Assembly: GCF_018137965.1 (NCBI RefSeq)
Contig: NZ_CP073100.1
Coordinates: forward strand, 4,413,754-4,477,753
Length of the DNA: 64,000 bases
Reading direction: 5' to 3'
Source: Luteolibacter ambystomatis
Lineage (GTDB): Bacteria > Verrucomicrobiota > Verrucomicrobiia > Verrucomicrobiales > Akkermansiaceae
Shown here: positions 8,888-16,111 of the stretch, piece by piece
Layout of the letters: every line of letters starts with the position of its first letter
Numbering within the stretch: the first letter of the stretch is position 1
Program-made: the position numbers and the translations under genes
Notes under the pieces: model-generated
What the model saw: the letters and a program-made list of their open reading frames with translations, nothing else
Databases searched by the model: none
What the model was told of the DNA's origin: nothing

Positions 8888-8962
8888 GGCGGAGTAGCCA
8901 ACCGGTAAGGCAGTGGTTTGCAAAACCACCATTAGTGGGTTCGATTCCCGCCTCCGCCTCCA
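8888..8962 (+). tRNA. tRNA-Cys(GCA)
   Basis: A 75-base cloverleaf ends in an encoded CCA. The acceptor stem GGCGGAG (8888-8894) pairs with CTCCGCC (8952-8958); the anticodon stem GTGGT/ACCAC encloses loop TTGCAAA with anticodon GCA at 8920-8922; the T arm contains GTTCGATTC. The 3' half from position 8910 is repeated exactly at 17568-17622, so this gene is the attachment site of the downstream element. The gene itself is intact. Confidence 0.97.
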
Positions 8963-8964
8963 TT
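8910..8964. repeat. attL: left copy of 55-bp direct repeat
   Basis: This stretch is identical base for base to 17568-17622. It begins in the tRNA-Cys D-arm/anticodon-stem region and runs two bases past the CCA end. A perfect copy of a tRNA 3' half at both ends of a segment with an integrase next to one copy is the standard signature of tyrosine-recombinase integration. Confidence 0.95.
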
Positions 8965-9069
8965 CTTTCCTTCTTATTTTAAGGAGGTTGTGACGCAAAT
9001 TGCGACTCTGCAAAGTGTCTCCAAATCGGCAGATTTAGGCACGTTTTAGCGGTTTGATATGGCTGGTTT

Positions 9070-9091
9070 CGTCCCCAAATCGTCCCCAAAT
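9070..9091 (+). repeat. Left tandem CGTCCCCA motifs, probable integrase arm sites
   Basis: Two copies of CGTCCCCAAAT lie head to tail at 9070-9080 and 9081-9091, an 11-base period. A matching pair with the same period and orientation lies at 17518-17539 near the other att copy. Short paired direct repeats near both ends fit arm-type binding sites for the integrase or its accessory factor; this role is inferred. The rest of the 8965-9213 intergenic stretch also has a small hairpin AAATC-GGCA-GATTT at 9023-9036 and no gene I can support. Confidence 0.55.
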
Positions 9092-9213
9092 ATTTCGCGT
9101 CGCCTCATGCCCTATGAAGGACCCTAATTGCTCATGCAAAGTCCTCGGAGCGAGAAGACTACCTTGACGAAGCGGGGAGCATTCTGGTCACTTTACTAGA
9201 TCCCCCACGATTC

Positions 9214-10071
9214 ATGAGCGCATTGCGACCAGTCGATCACCATACCCGCCTCCAACTCAATCACCACCTTGAAAAGATCGAGGCGGCCTTTGACGCGGAT
9301 ATCATAACGATAGTATCTCCAATACTTTATGGATTGGATGCCGTTGTGAAACGGGCCGTGGAAATGTTCGAAACACGCAGGCGGCGGGTTGCCGTCGTTC
9401 TTGATACGCCCGGCGGCATTGTGGAGGTTGTAGAGCGGATGGTCACCACTCTCAGGCACCATTACGAAGAGGTTTACTTCATCATCCCGGACCGAGCGAT
9501 GTCAGCGGGGACCGTGTTTGCGATGGCTGGGGACAAGATCTTCATGAGCTACTTTTCCAGCTTGGGGCCCATTGATCCGCAGGTCGAAAAGGACGGCAGA
9601 TTGGTTCCTGCTCTGGCCTATTTGGTTCAATTTCAAAGGCTTTGCACGAAAGCCGCCAACAATACTTTGAATACTGCCGAGTTCGCACTTTTAAACAAAC
9701 TCGACCTAGGGGAGCTTCACCAATTCGAACAAGCTCGGGAGCTTTCTCAAGAACTGCTCATTGATTGGCTCTCTCGCTACAAATTCAAAGACTGGACGGT
9801 TCACAGTTCAAGCGGCAACGTGGTCACCGAGGATGATCGCAAGAACAGAGCGAAAGAAATCGCTGCAAGCCTCAGCAACAACGAACGCTGGCATTCGCAT
9901 GGGCGCGGAATTTCCCGTGAAACTTTGGTGGGAGAAATGCGTCTTAAGATTGACGAGTTAGAGGGCATCGAAAACCTCAATCCCTCTCTTGACGATTATT
10001 TTGGATTGCTTAAAGATTATATGGCAAGAGAACAGCACTCTTCCTTCGTTCACTCTCGACTCTACTTCTGA
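9214..10071 (+). CDS. SDH-family Clp-fold serine proteinase (SppA/ClpP-like)
   Basis: 285 residues, cytosolic (no signal peptide or TM). The ClpP/crotonase-fold landmarks are clear: LDTPGG (63-68) forming the oxyanion region, the nucleophile Ser97 in RAMSAGTVFAM, and GPIDPQ (118-123) where the fold places a catalytic or structural Asp. This matches the serine dehydrogenase proteinase family rather than ClpP itself, which lacks the GPIDPQ loop. It is the first gene of the element's plus-strand series, followed after 2 bases by a small protein and then a restriction-modification pair. Substrate unknown; a role in defence or host take-over is a guess from position. Confidence 0.85.
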   Translation: MSALRPVDHHTRLQLNHHLEKIEAAFDADIITIVSPILYGLDAVVKRAVEMFETRRRRVAVVLDTPGGIVEVVERMVTTLRHHYEEVYFIIPDRAMSAGTVFAMAGDKIFMSYFSSLGPIDPQVEKDGRLVPALAYLVQFQRLCTKAANNTLNTAEFALLNKLDLGELHQFEQARELSQELLIDWLSRYKFKDWTVHSSSGNVVTEDDRKNRAKEIAASLSNNERWHSHGRGISRETLVGEMRLKIDELEGIENLNPSLDDYFGLLKDYMAREQHSSFVHSRLYF

Positions 10072-10073
10072 TC

Positions 10074-10292
10074 ATGGACCCGAACGAATCTGAGACGATC
10101 ATGAGAGCCAATCCGCAGGTAAACCCTTCGGTAGTGGAAGCATTTTCCCGTCTCCAATCGACCGTGAGAAGCGCGGCGGCACCCGCCCGCGATGGAGCTG
10201 CCTACCGTCTTGCTCATCCGCTCTCGGTGTCCGCCTCATTCGGCGCTTCCGACCGAAGAGTTGCCCGTCGGATGGCGGCCAAAGAAAACTAG
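10074..10292 (+). CDS. Small protein of unknown function coupled to the serine proteinase
   Basis: 72 residues starting 2 bases after the stop of the proteinase gene, an arrangement typical of translational coupling. It is Ala/Ser/Arg-rich, with SVSASFGASDRRVARRMAAKE at the C-terminal half; no domain, signal peptide or membrane helix is recognisable. It could be a substrate, adaptor or toxin-like partner of the proteinase; none of these is shown by the sequence. Stretch 10293-10448 after it holds no gene and probably carries the promoter of the methyltransferase. Confidence 0.6.
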   Translation: MDPNESETIMRANPQVNPSVVEAFSRLQSTVRSAAAPARDGAAYRLAHPLSVSASFGASDRRVARRMAAKEN

Positions 10293-10448
10293 GTAGCGTT
10301 GGCACTCCAAGGCCTTACGCTCCACGTGCAGCCGTTTCGGCATCATTCGAAAATGCTTCGATTCCCACATGGAGTATGGTTTTTCGAATTTTGATGCCAT
10401 ATTTAGTGTCGACTCGGAGCATCGGTTTGGAAACAGTGGAGAGCGAGC

Positions 10449-11615
10449 ATGGCACGAAAAAGGACTTTCACTTTTTGCGAATTCTTCGCCGGAGGGGGGA
10501 TGGCCCGCGCCGGTTTGGGAGCCCAGTGGCTATGCCAGTTCTCTAACGATTTCGACCAAAAGAAGGGGGAAACCTACGCTGCAAACTGGGGTGGCGACAC
10601 GCTGCGAATCGGGGACGTCAAAGCTGTGAAGGTTTCGGATCTGCCCGGCGAAGTCGATTTGGTGTGGGCCTCTTTCCCTTGCCAAGACCTTTCGCTTGCG
10701 GGTGGCGGAGCCGGACTTCTAGGAGAGCGTTCAGGCACGTTTTGGCCGTTTTGGAAACTTATCCAAGGGCTCGTCAGCAATGCCACCCCGCCAAGAATGA
10801 TCGTGCTGGAAAATGTCTGCGGTGCACTCACTTCGCATGGCGGCAAGGACTTCTCGGCTATTTGCAGTGCTCTCGCCAAAGCAGGATACCAATTTGGAGC
10901 CCTTGTGATTGATGCGGCCCATTTCGTGCCACAATCCCGACCACGTCTTTTTGTCGTCGCATGCCGTTCAGACGTGCAGATTCCTCCGCATCTTCAGTGC
11001 GCCCTTCCCGAACAAGCATGGCATTCGAAGCCGCTGGTAAGAGCATTCGATTTGCTTCCAAAGGCTCTACAAAAAGCGTGGATCTGGTGGTCATTGCCCT
11101 TTCCTACGGAAACGCGTCTCAAATTCGGTGACCTAATCGAGGACGAACCTGCCGACGTGGAGTGGCATAGCCGGGCTGAAACCCAAAAACTTCTTTCGAT
11201 GATGTCCCCTATCAATCGGGCGAAGGTGGAAGCTGCAAAGAAGACCGGTGCGAGGATGGTTGGGACCATCTATAAGCGCACCCGGCCCGACGAAAATGGA
11301 GTGAAAGCCCAACGGGCGGAAATCAGATTTGACGACATTTCAGGATGCTTGAGAACACCCGCTGGCGGTTCGTCTCGTCAGGTGGTCATGCTCGTCCACG
11401 GCGAGAGTGTTAAGAGTCGTCTCATTTCCGCACGCGAAACGGCACGCCTAATGGGTCTGCCTGACAACTACAAGCTCCCTAGCCGCTACAATGAAGCCTA
11501 TCACCTAACAGGGGACGGTGTCGTCGTGCCGGTTGTTCGTCATCTAGCGAAGCACCTTTTGGAGCCGCTTATTCTTCGTCATCGTGTCTCGGCATCTCCA
11601 AAGAAAGCCGCATGA
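10449..11615 (+). CDS. DNA (cytosine-5-)-methyltransferase, type II modification enzyme
   Basis: 388 residues. C5-methyltransferase motifs occur in order: motif I FFAGGGMARAGL (12-23) for SAM binding, motif IV FPCQDLS with catalytic Cys78, motif VI ENV (121-123), motif VIII QSRPRLF (162-168), then a target-recognition region and the C-terminal motif IX/X part (RLISARETARLMGLPDNY, ending before HLAKHLLEPL). It methylates cytosine in a recognition sequence that cannot be read from the protein. Its stop overlaps the start of the nuclease gene as ATGA, so both are made from one message, as in many type II systems. Confidence 0.95.
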   Translation: MARKRTFTFCEFFAGGGMARAGLGAQWLCQFSNDFDQKKGETYAANWGGDTLRIGDVKAVKVSDLPGEVDLVWASFPCQDLSLAGGGAGLLGERSGTFWPFWKLIQGLVSNATPPRMIVLENVCGALTSHGGKDFSAICSALAKAGYQFGALVIDAAHFVPQSRPRLFVVACRSDVQIPPHLQCALPEQAWHSKPLVRAFDLLPKALQKAWIWWSLPFPTETRLKFGDLIEDEPADVEWHSRAETQKLLSMMSPINRAKVEAAKKTGARMVGTIYKRTRPDENGVKAQRAEIRFDDISGCLRTPAGGSSRQVVMLVHGESVKSRLISARETARLMGLPDNYKLPSRYNEAYHLTGDGVVVPVVRHLAKHLLEPLILRHRVSASPKKAA

Positions 11616-12460
11616 GCGAAATCCCGTGCCAACAGAATCCGGAATTCCGCACTAAGGTTGTGGACTTTGCGGAAACTTTGAAAACGCGCTCCCACGAACT
11701 TGTTGGTTTGTCGGAGGATGACGTTTTTAATTCAGGATTGTTCCGCGCAGCTATCGAGCGCATTCGTGGTCAATTCTCGGCAACAATGCGGGACAAGAGG
11801 GACTTCATTTCACGAATTTTAAACCACCTTCAGGATTCTCAGCTTATCGAGGAATGGGAGTCCGCAGAGTCAAGAAATCGACACGACTATACCGTTAAAT
11901 TGCCAAGCGGGAAATTGTGCGTGATCGAGGCGAAAGGCTGCCTTGACGGAAATAACACCAATATTTTCGAGCGGCCTGCTCACGCAAATGAATTCATCAT
12001 TTGGTCGATTTGCCAGAACCCCGGAGCAGATCCGCGAAAAAACGTCTGGTCCGGTCTTCACACGCGTCTCTCGGCGGAGATTATTTCTAAGAACAAGCAG
12101 GTAGATGGTTTGGTTGTTTGGGATATGGTTTGTGGAACGATTGGGCGGCCCTGCCCAAAAATGATGGCTCCCCGAGTGCCCACGAACATTGGGCCCTTCC
12201 ACCTGCCGCCACCGTGCATATACCTCTTTCCAGACACCATTCCGTCCGTTCGAAACAACCCTAACCCGACCGCGCAAGCCTTGGATCGAGTTGAAATGCT
12301 GAAGGTGCTTCATACTGCCTTCTTGGGAGTTTCGGAAGAGGTGAACTACGTTGATTTCGAAGTCCGGCACCAAGGGGCGGAAACCGTTCGCCGGACAACC
12401 ATTCGCCGCGCCGGAGCGATTCAAAAGCAGTCCGATTTCACCCCCATCCAGCGCAGTTAA
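11612..12460 (+). CDS. PD-(D/E)XK restriction endonuclease partner of the C5 methyltransferase
   Basis: 282 residues. I see a PD-(D/E)XK-like active site: Asp92 in RHDYTVKL, then 13 residues later the E106-A-K108 triad in CVIEAKGC, with a hydrophobic strand before it. No close family is recognisable by eye, which is normal for type II enzymes. The 4-base ATGA overlap with the methyltransferase gene strongly supports a cognate restriction enzyme. The middle part has a Pro/Cys-rich segment (PCPKMMAPRVPTNIGPFH) that could contact DNA. The AT-rich composition matches the element, not the chromosome. Confidence 0.8.
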   Translation: MSEIPCQQNPEFRTKVVDFAETLKTRSHELVGLSEDDVFNSGLFRAAIERIRGQFSATMRDKRDFISRILNHLQDSQLIEEWESAESRNRHDYTVKLPSGKLCVIEAKGCLDGNNTNIFERPAHANEFIIWSICQNPGADPRKNVWSGLHTRLSAEIISKNKQVDGLVVWDMVCGTIGRPCPKMMAPRVPTNIGPFHLPPPCIYLFPDTIPSVRNNPNPTAQALDRVEMLKVLHTAFLGVSEEVNYVDFEVRHQGAETVRRTTIRRAGAIQKQSDFTPIQRS

Positions 12461-12470
12461 AGCCGCCCTT

Positions 12471-13382
12471 TCAGCGAGAGCGGGCGAGCTTCGCTAATTC
12501 TGCAAGGAATCGCTTTCGGCCCGGCGGCTTCACGCCGTTTCCATCGTTGTAGATTCGTTGGTAAACTTCGCTGGGTTCATACGATTCAAAGCCTCCTAGA
12601 TCCTTAACAACGAGCAAATCGTCAAATTTCTTGGTTGGTTGCACCTGCGAGATTAGTGCCAGAACATCGACACGATGAACGCGGAGGGTGACCGCCATAT
12701 CGCGAAGGGAGCGTCTCTTTGAATCGGTTTGCTCGATTGGAAACGCAGTGACGGTGATTTCGTCGGTTTGGGTATGAATGAACGCCCGCAAGATTCCGTA
12801 GAGGAGCGTCTGTTCATTCTGATCCTTCACGGATTGGGCTGACTCGGAGGGATCGACGAGGCGTGAGAGGCGGATGTGAAGCGGTTTGCGGGCGATGATC
12901 TCAAAGGTTCCGTTGTCAGAGGAGTAGTCCCCCAGTTCCTCGATCATTTCCGGAATTGAATTGAAGTGAGGGAATGGAATTCCCTCACGGACTGTTTTCT
13001 CGATCTCACGTGGCCCGTCGGCCCCTCGATCCATGCTCGTATCAGATGGCGGCGCGGCGGTGGGCCGGGCAATTTCCACTGTTCTCTCGGGCGTTAGACT
13101 TGCACGAGTTCCGCTGGATGTAGCTTTAGATTTCGCGCCGAGGGCTGCGAGACCTATCAAGGAAATCAGCGCCACAACGGCAAGGATGGCCAAAATGAGC
13201 ACGGCCATTATGCAGCCGGATTTTTTCTTAGGCGCGATTGGATGATTTTGGCCCGGTAACGGAGGAGGATTCATGGATGGCGAATTGGAATTCGCCATCT
13301 CCCAGGTGGACGGGGAGTTGAGAAGCTGCCAACAGACAGCCGCAACGGCCTTTGGCCACCCCGTAAAGGGAAGCTTGGACAT
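12471..13382 (-). CDS. Membrane-anchored protein of unknown function carried by the element
   Basis: 303 residues from the ATG at 13382, preceded 8 bases upstream by a good ribosome-binding site (GGGGAGG on the minus strand); internal Met codons at 13298 and 13274 (MNPPPLPGQN) lack one. One transmembrane helix is clear at about residues 59-83 (IMAVLILAILAVVALISLI), after a Pro-rich N-terminus and a KKKSG patch, so the C-terminal 200 residues probably lie outside the cytoplasm. That part is mixed alpha/beta with a Ser/Thr/Pro linker first. No family recognised. It converges on the nuclease gene with a 10-base gap. Confidence 0.65.
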   Translation of the reverse strand: MSKLPFTGWPKAVAAVCWQLLNSPSTWEMANSNSPSMNPPPLPGQNHPIAPKKKSGCIMAVLILAILAVVALISLIGLAALGAKSKATSSGTRASLTPERTVEIARPTAAPPSDTSMDRGADGPREIEKTVREGIPFPHFNSIPEMIEELGDYSSDNGTFEIIARKPLHIRLSRLVDPSESAQSVKDQNEQTLLYGILRAFIHTQTDEITVTAFPIEQTDSKRRSLRDMAVTLRVHRVDVLALISQVQPTKKFDDLLVVKDLGGFESYEPSEVYQRIYNDGNGVKPPGRKRFLAELAKLARSR

Positions 13383-13842
13383 GCGCCGCCGCCTCCCCGG
13401 CCATTGGCCTTGGTGGCGGCATTGTCGCGGTCAATGCCGACCGCTGTTGGTAAGGGTTCTCACGCCCTGTCTCATCGGAAGATGGGACGCCTTCAGGGGA
13501 CACCGCCGCCTCTAAGCGAGCAAGGAAAAAGCCCTCTCGGCATTTCGCTTTTGGTTACGGCGACCTCAATTTGCTGGGAGCAGACGGAATATAGGATGTC
13601 ACCAAATCAAAATGCACTTTATTTGCGTTTATCTAGATCTATATGGTGGCGGTCTTTGCCCTCCGCAGGAGGCTGGGGAAGAAGGACCCACGTTGGGGGA
13701 GGGGCCTGCACGGGCTGGTGCAAAGGGCATCGCCCTCTATCAGGGCGATGCACCTTGCCCTAGGTGACATGCCCGTAAATTACCCCAACATTGCCCTGTG
13801 CCCTAATCTCGACAAACTGCGATGAACCTCTAGGTTCGGACA
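13383..13842. other. Intergenic stretch inside the element, no gene supported
   Basis: A 460-base gap between two divergently read genes. The right part is AT-rich (TCTAGATCTATAT near 13632) then GC-rich. It contains the strong hairpin listed separately at 13727-13751 and a small palindrome AACCTCTAGGTT at 13827-13838, five bases before the next start codon, which could be an operator. Short frames here lack coding character. A replication origin for the RepA-like ATPase is possible but no iterons are visible. Confidence 0.5.
13727..13751 (+). other. Strong hairpin in the element's central intergenic stretch
   Basis: GCATCGCCCT and AGGGCGATGC form a perfect 10-bp stem around a 5-base loop (CTATC). 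There is no T-run on either side, so it is not a standard intrinsic terminator. It could be an origin structure, a small-RNA stem or a protein-binding palindrome. Confidence 0.5.
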
Positions 13843-14148
13843 ATGAAGTGGTATTGGACTTGGTCAGGAAAGTGTTTCGGGTATAGAGACGGCGACTGTT
13901 TGAGGACCTACGATGGCTATGATGTCGGTCGGTTCCAAGGCGTCGAAATCTACGGACGGGATGGCCGCTACCTCGGCGAAGTAATGAACGACCAGTTTCT
14001 CATCACTTGCTTATCGAAAAAGGGGAGAAGAGGGTTCGTGTTCACTCCCTATGCTAAATATGGAAGTTACGCGAAATATGCGAATTACGCTGCTTACGCG
14101 ATGTATGCGGGTTACGAAGACTTTCCTTCTCCCGAGACGCTGCATTAA
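13843..14148 (+). CDS. Small Tyr/Gly-rich protein with YAxY tail repeats
   Basis: 101 residues. The N-terminal part has evenly spaced aromatic/Gly positions (FGYRDGDCLRTYDGYDVGRF, then IYGRDGRYLGEV), which recalls four-fold beta-flower proteins of the FG..DG..I type. From about residue 67 to 90 a period-three pattern YAKY, YAKY, YANY, YAAY, YAMY, YAGY appears, encoded by near-repeating 9-base units. It reads alone on the plus strand between two minus-strand genes. Function unknown; the beta-flower assignment is tentative. Confidence 0.65.
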   Translation: MKWYWTWSGKCFGYRDGDCLRTYDGYDVGRFQGVEIYGRDGRYLGEVMNDQFLITCLSKKGRRGFVFTPYAKYGSYAKYANYAAYAMYAGYEDFPSPETLH

Positions 14149-14162
14149 TTCCGAGTAGCGAT

Positions 14163-15506
14163 TCACGCGAAAGTGTATTTCCCATCCGGGTTCTTGGTGA
14201 TGATTCCATTACTATTCCATTTCTGAATCCGGAGCTTGGCGGAACGGTCGCCCAGCGCGAGGGATTCCATGATGGCTCCCTTCAACTCCGTGAAGGAGAG
14301 ACGGTCATGGCCCCAAAACGCGCGAGCGGCTTCTTCACCGGCCTTGTCCTGCGACGCTTGCTCTTTCAACTCCTTCGCGTTTCCACACGAAATGTGCATT
14401 CCGGCGGCATCGGACCACGCGAAACACGAACCCGCATTGCGGGGAATATGGGCGTGACGGGCGCGTTCGGTAAAAACCGTGGTGATCCCATCGGAGGCCT
14501 TGGCAAGGCGAAGGTTGGTTTCAGCCTTTCGCTCAAGCTGGCTTCCTAGATGGCCTCGCGTCTTCCCGGATTCACTGCCCGGATTCTCGTGCAGGACCGT
14601 GATGATCGCGCATTCATGCTGAATCGCCAACGTGTGAAGATGCCCAACAAGTGCGAACGCTTCGGTGGAATCGTTCGGGTCATGGCAGAGATCCGCCACC
14701 CCATCGACAATGACCGCGAAAATTCCGCCATGATCCGTCACGGCTTTTTCAATCAAGAGGTCTAGCGCAGCAAGGCGCTCATGAATTGACAAATCAGCCA
14801 CGGAACGGGAATCAAACCAACCGGGAGGACGATCCAGACGGACGCGGCCCAAGGCGCGCCTAACAAGGGCATCGTGGTCAAAGCGGCTTTGTTCCGTATC
14901 GAGGTGGACCAACGCGTGCTCCATCACATTTTCAGCCGAAAATCCGAGCGTGTCAGAACCCTGCCGTCTCCCGTTGAAAATTGCCGCCATAATTGCACCA
15001 ATGATGGCGGATTTTCCTGCCTTAGCAGGGGCTTGGATGTTGGTGACGTTGCCCGGCGTGCAAATGGTTTGGTCCCCAAGTCGGAGAATCGGAACCGGAG
15101 GGAGCGGAGGATTGTCGAAATCGAAAATCCGCTCCTTAAGCTTCGCCATGACCTCCGCATTTGTCTCCGGGGTTGGGGTAGTCACCACGGAAGCAAGGGA
15201 ACGCTCCTTTAGCATCACGTCTAGCTGGGCGGAACGAAGCTGAAGAGCCACAGTTTGTTCCTCCACAAGCTCGCGATTAGCTGCTTTCTGACGCAAAGCC
15301 TCCGCCTTTGCCTCTTTGGCGAGCCGAAAGGCTTCTCTCTTTTCGAAAGCTCGGCGTTCTTCTTCCTGCCATCTCCTCCGCTCCCGGAGTGCGTCAGCCT
15401 CCCTTTTCGCTACCGTGGCAGGGGTTTCTGGCTCGTCGGGCTCTACTGGAAAATCCCAAGGATTGGAGACCGATTCCTTGGGGGATTCAGATACGGCAGG
15501 ATTCAT
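14163..15506 (-). CDS. RepA-like AAA ATPase (AAA_25 type)
   Basis: 447 residues. A charged, probably coiled-coil N-terminus (about 30-100) precedes a RecA/DnaB-fold ATPase with Walker A APAKAGKS (159-166) and Walker B VIVDGV (265-270), the arrangement of hexameric RepA helicases of plasmids and many integrated elements. The C-terminal 60 residues (FTELKGAIMESLALGDRSA, ending NPDGKYTFA) look like a winged helix. It probably drives replication of the excised element. Its start overlaps the end of the 98-residue gene by 4 bases, forming a minus-strand module with the excisionase-like gene and integrase upstream. Confidence 0.82.
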   Translation of the reverse strand: MNPAVSESPKESVSNPWDFPVEPDEPETPATVAKREADALRERRRWQEEERRAFEKREAFRLAKEAKAEALRQKAANRELVEEQTVALQLRSAQLDVMLKERSLASVVTTPTPETNAEVMAKLKERIFDFDNPPLPPVPILRLGDQTICTPGNVTNIQAPAKAGKSAIIGAIMAAIFNGRRQGSDTLGFSAENVMEHALVHLDTEQSRFDHDALVRRALGRVRLDRPPGWFDSRSVADLSIHERLAALDLLIEKAVTDHGGIFAVIVDGVADLCHDPNDSTEAFALVGHLHTLAIQHECAIITVLHENPGSESGKTRGHLGSQLERKAETNLRLAKASDGITTVFTERARHAHIPRNAGSCFAWSDAAGMHISCGNAKELKEQASQDKAGEEAARAFWGHDRLSFTELKGAIMESLALGDRSAKLRIQKWNSNGIITKNPDGKYTFA

Positions 15507-15799
15507 GCGGCCTCTCCTCTCTTCTGGTCACTCAAAAGTGAATCAGCGCAACGAAGAATTGTCGCCGCCGCCCAAACGAGGTGAAGTTCAAATGCTCTCG
15601 CCTTCCATTCAAATTCGGGATTTCCTTTTCCCATTTCCTCATACTCTTTCGGCGTCAATGCCCGACCCTTCTCTGGATGAATTTGATCCAGTGGGGGCGA
15701 ATCTGGAATATATGGGGTGGGCATCCTTTGCCCCGTCACATGTGCTGCAATTTCTAGCGCCCTGAATGTTCGCTCGTCGTGAGTCATATTCTGAATCAA
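15503..15799 (-). CDS. Small protein of unknown function in the replication module
   Basis: 98 residues, starting at 15799 and overlapping the ATPase gene by 4 bases. It has a central Pro-rich part (MPTPYIPDSPPLDQIHPEK) and a helical C-terminus (ARAFELHLVWAAATILRCADSLL). There is no recognised domain, signal peptide or Cys/His cluster. The coupling suggests a helicase loader or accessory protein for the RepA-like ATPase; that is only positional reasoning. Position and compositional match to its neighbours support it as a real gene. Confidence 0.6.
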   Translation of the reverse strand: MIQNMTHDERTFRALEIAAHVTGQRMPTPYIPDSPPLDQIHPEKGRALTPKEYEEMGKGNPEFEWKARAFELHLVWAAATILRCADSLLSDQKRGEAA

Positions 15800-15808
15800 G
15801 TGGGTACT

Positions 15809-16015
15809 TCAGATAGTGGCCCTAACCGTGCGAGCTTGGATAAAGTCGAGGATGGCCTCGCGGGGATAGCGGACGCTGCGACCCGCCAGTCGAACGATGG
15901 GGAAGTCTCCCCGGGCTTTCATAACCTCCACGGTGCGTTCACTAACTCCCAGTAGCTCGGCGACGTCTCGGCGACGGAGGAGGATGGGCTGTGCTGATAC
16001 GGATTTAATGTCCAT
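15809..16015 (-). CDS. Excisionase-like helix-turn-helix protein (AlpA/Xis type)
   Basis: 68 residues from the ATG at 16015 (MDIKSVSAQ); the frame is open to 16069 with a basic leader. It contains the MerR/Xis-type winged HTH pattern LLRRRDVAELLGVSERTVE, then a wing with FPIVRLAGRSVRYPREAI, the recognised form of excisionase/AlpA proteins (a helix ending in DVAELLGVS, R-W-G turn and RYPR/IL contact). Such proteins bend att DNA to favour excision or regulate the integrase. Its place beside the integrase in a mobile element fits that job. Confidence 0.82.
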   Translation of the reverse strand: MDIKSVSAQPILLRRRDVAELLGVSERTVEVMKARGDFPIVRLAGRSVRYPREAILDFIQARTVRATI

Positions 16016-16111
16016 TTGCGCGAACTTGAGCGCGTAGCCCAAAATTCGTCCACCGCGCCGTGTGCGCATCCCTTCAACTCTTTCTGTTAGAGTTGAGAAC
16101 GAGGAATAAAA

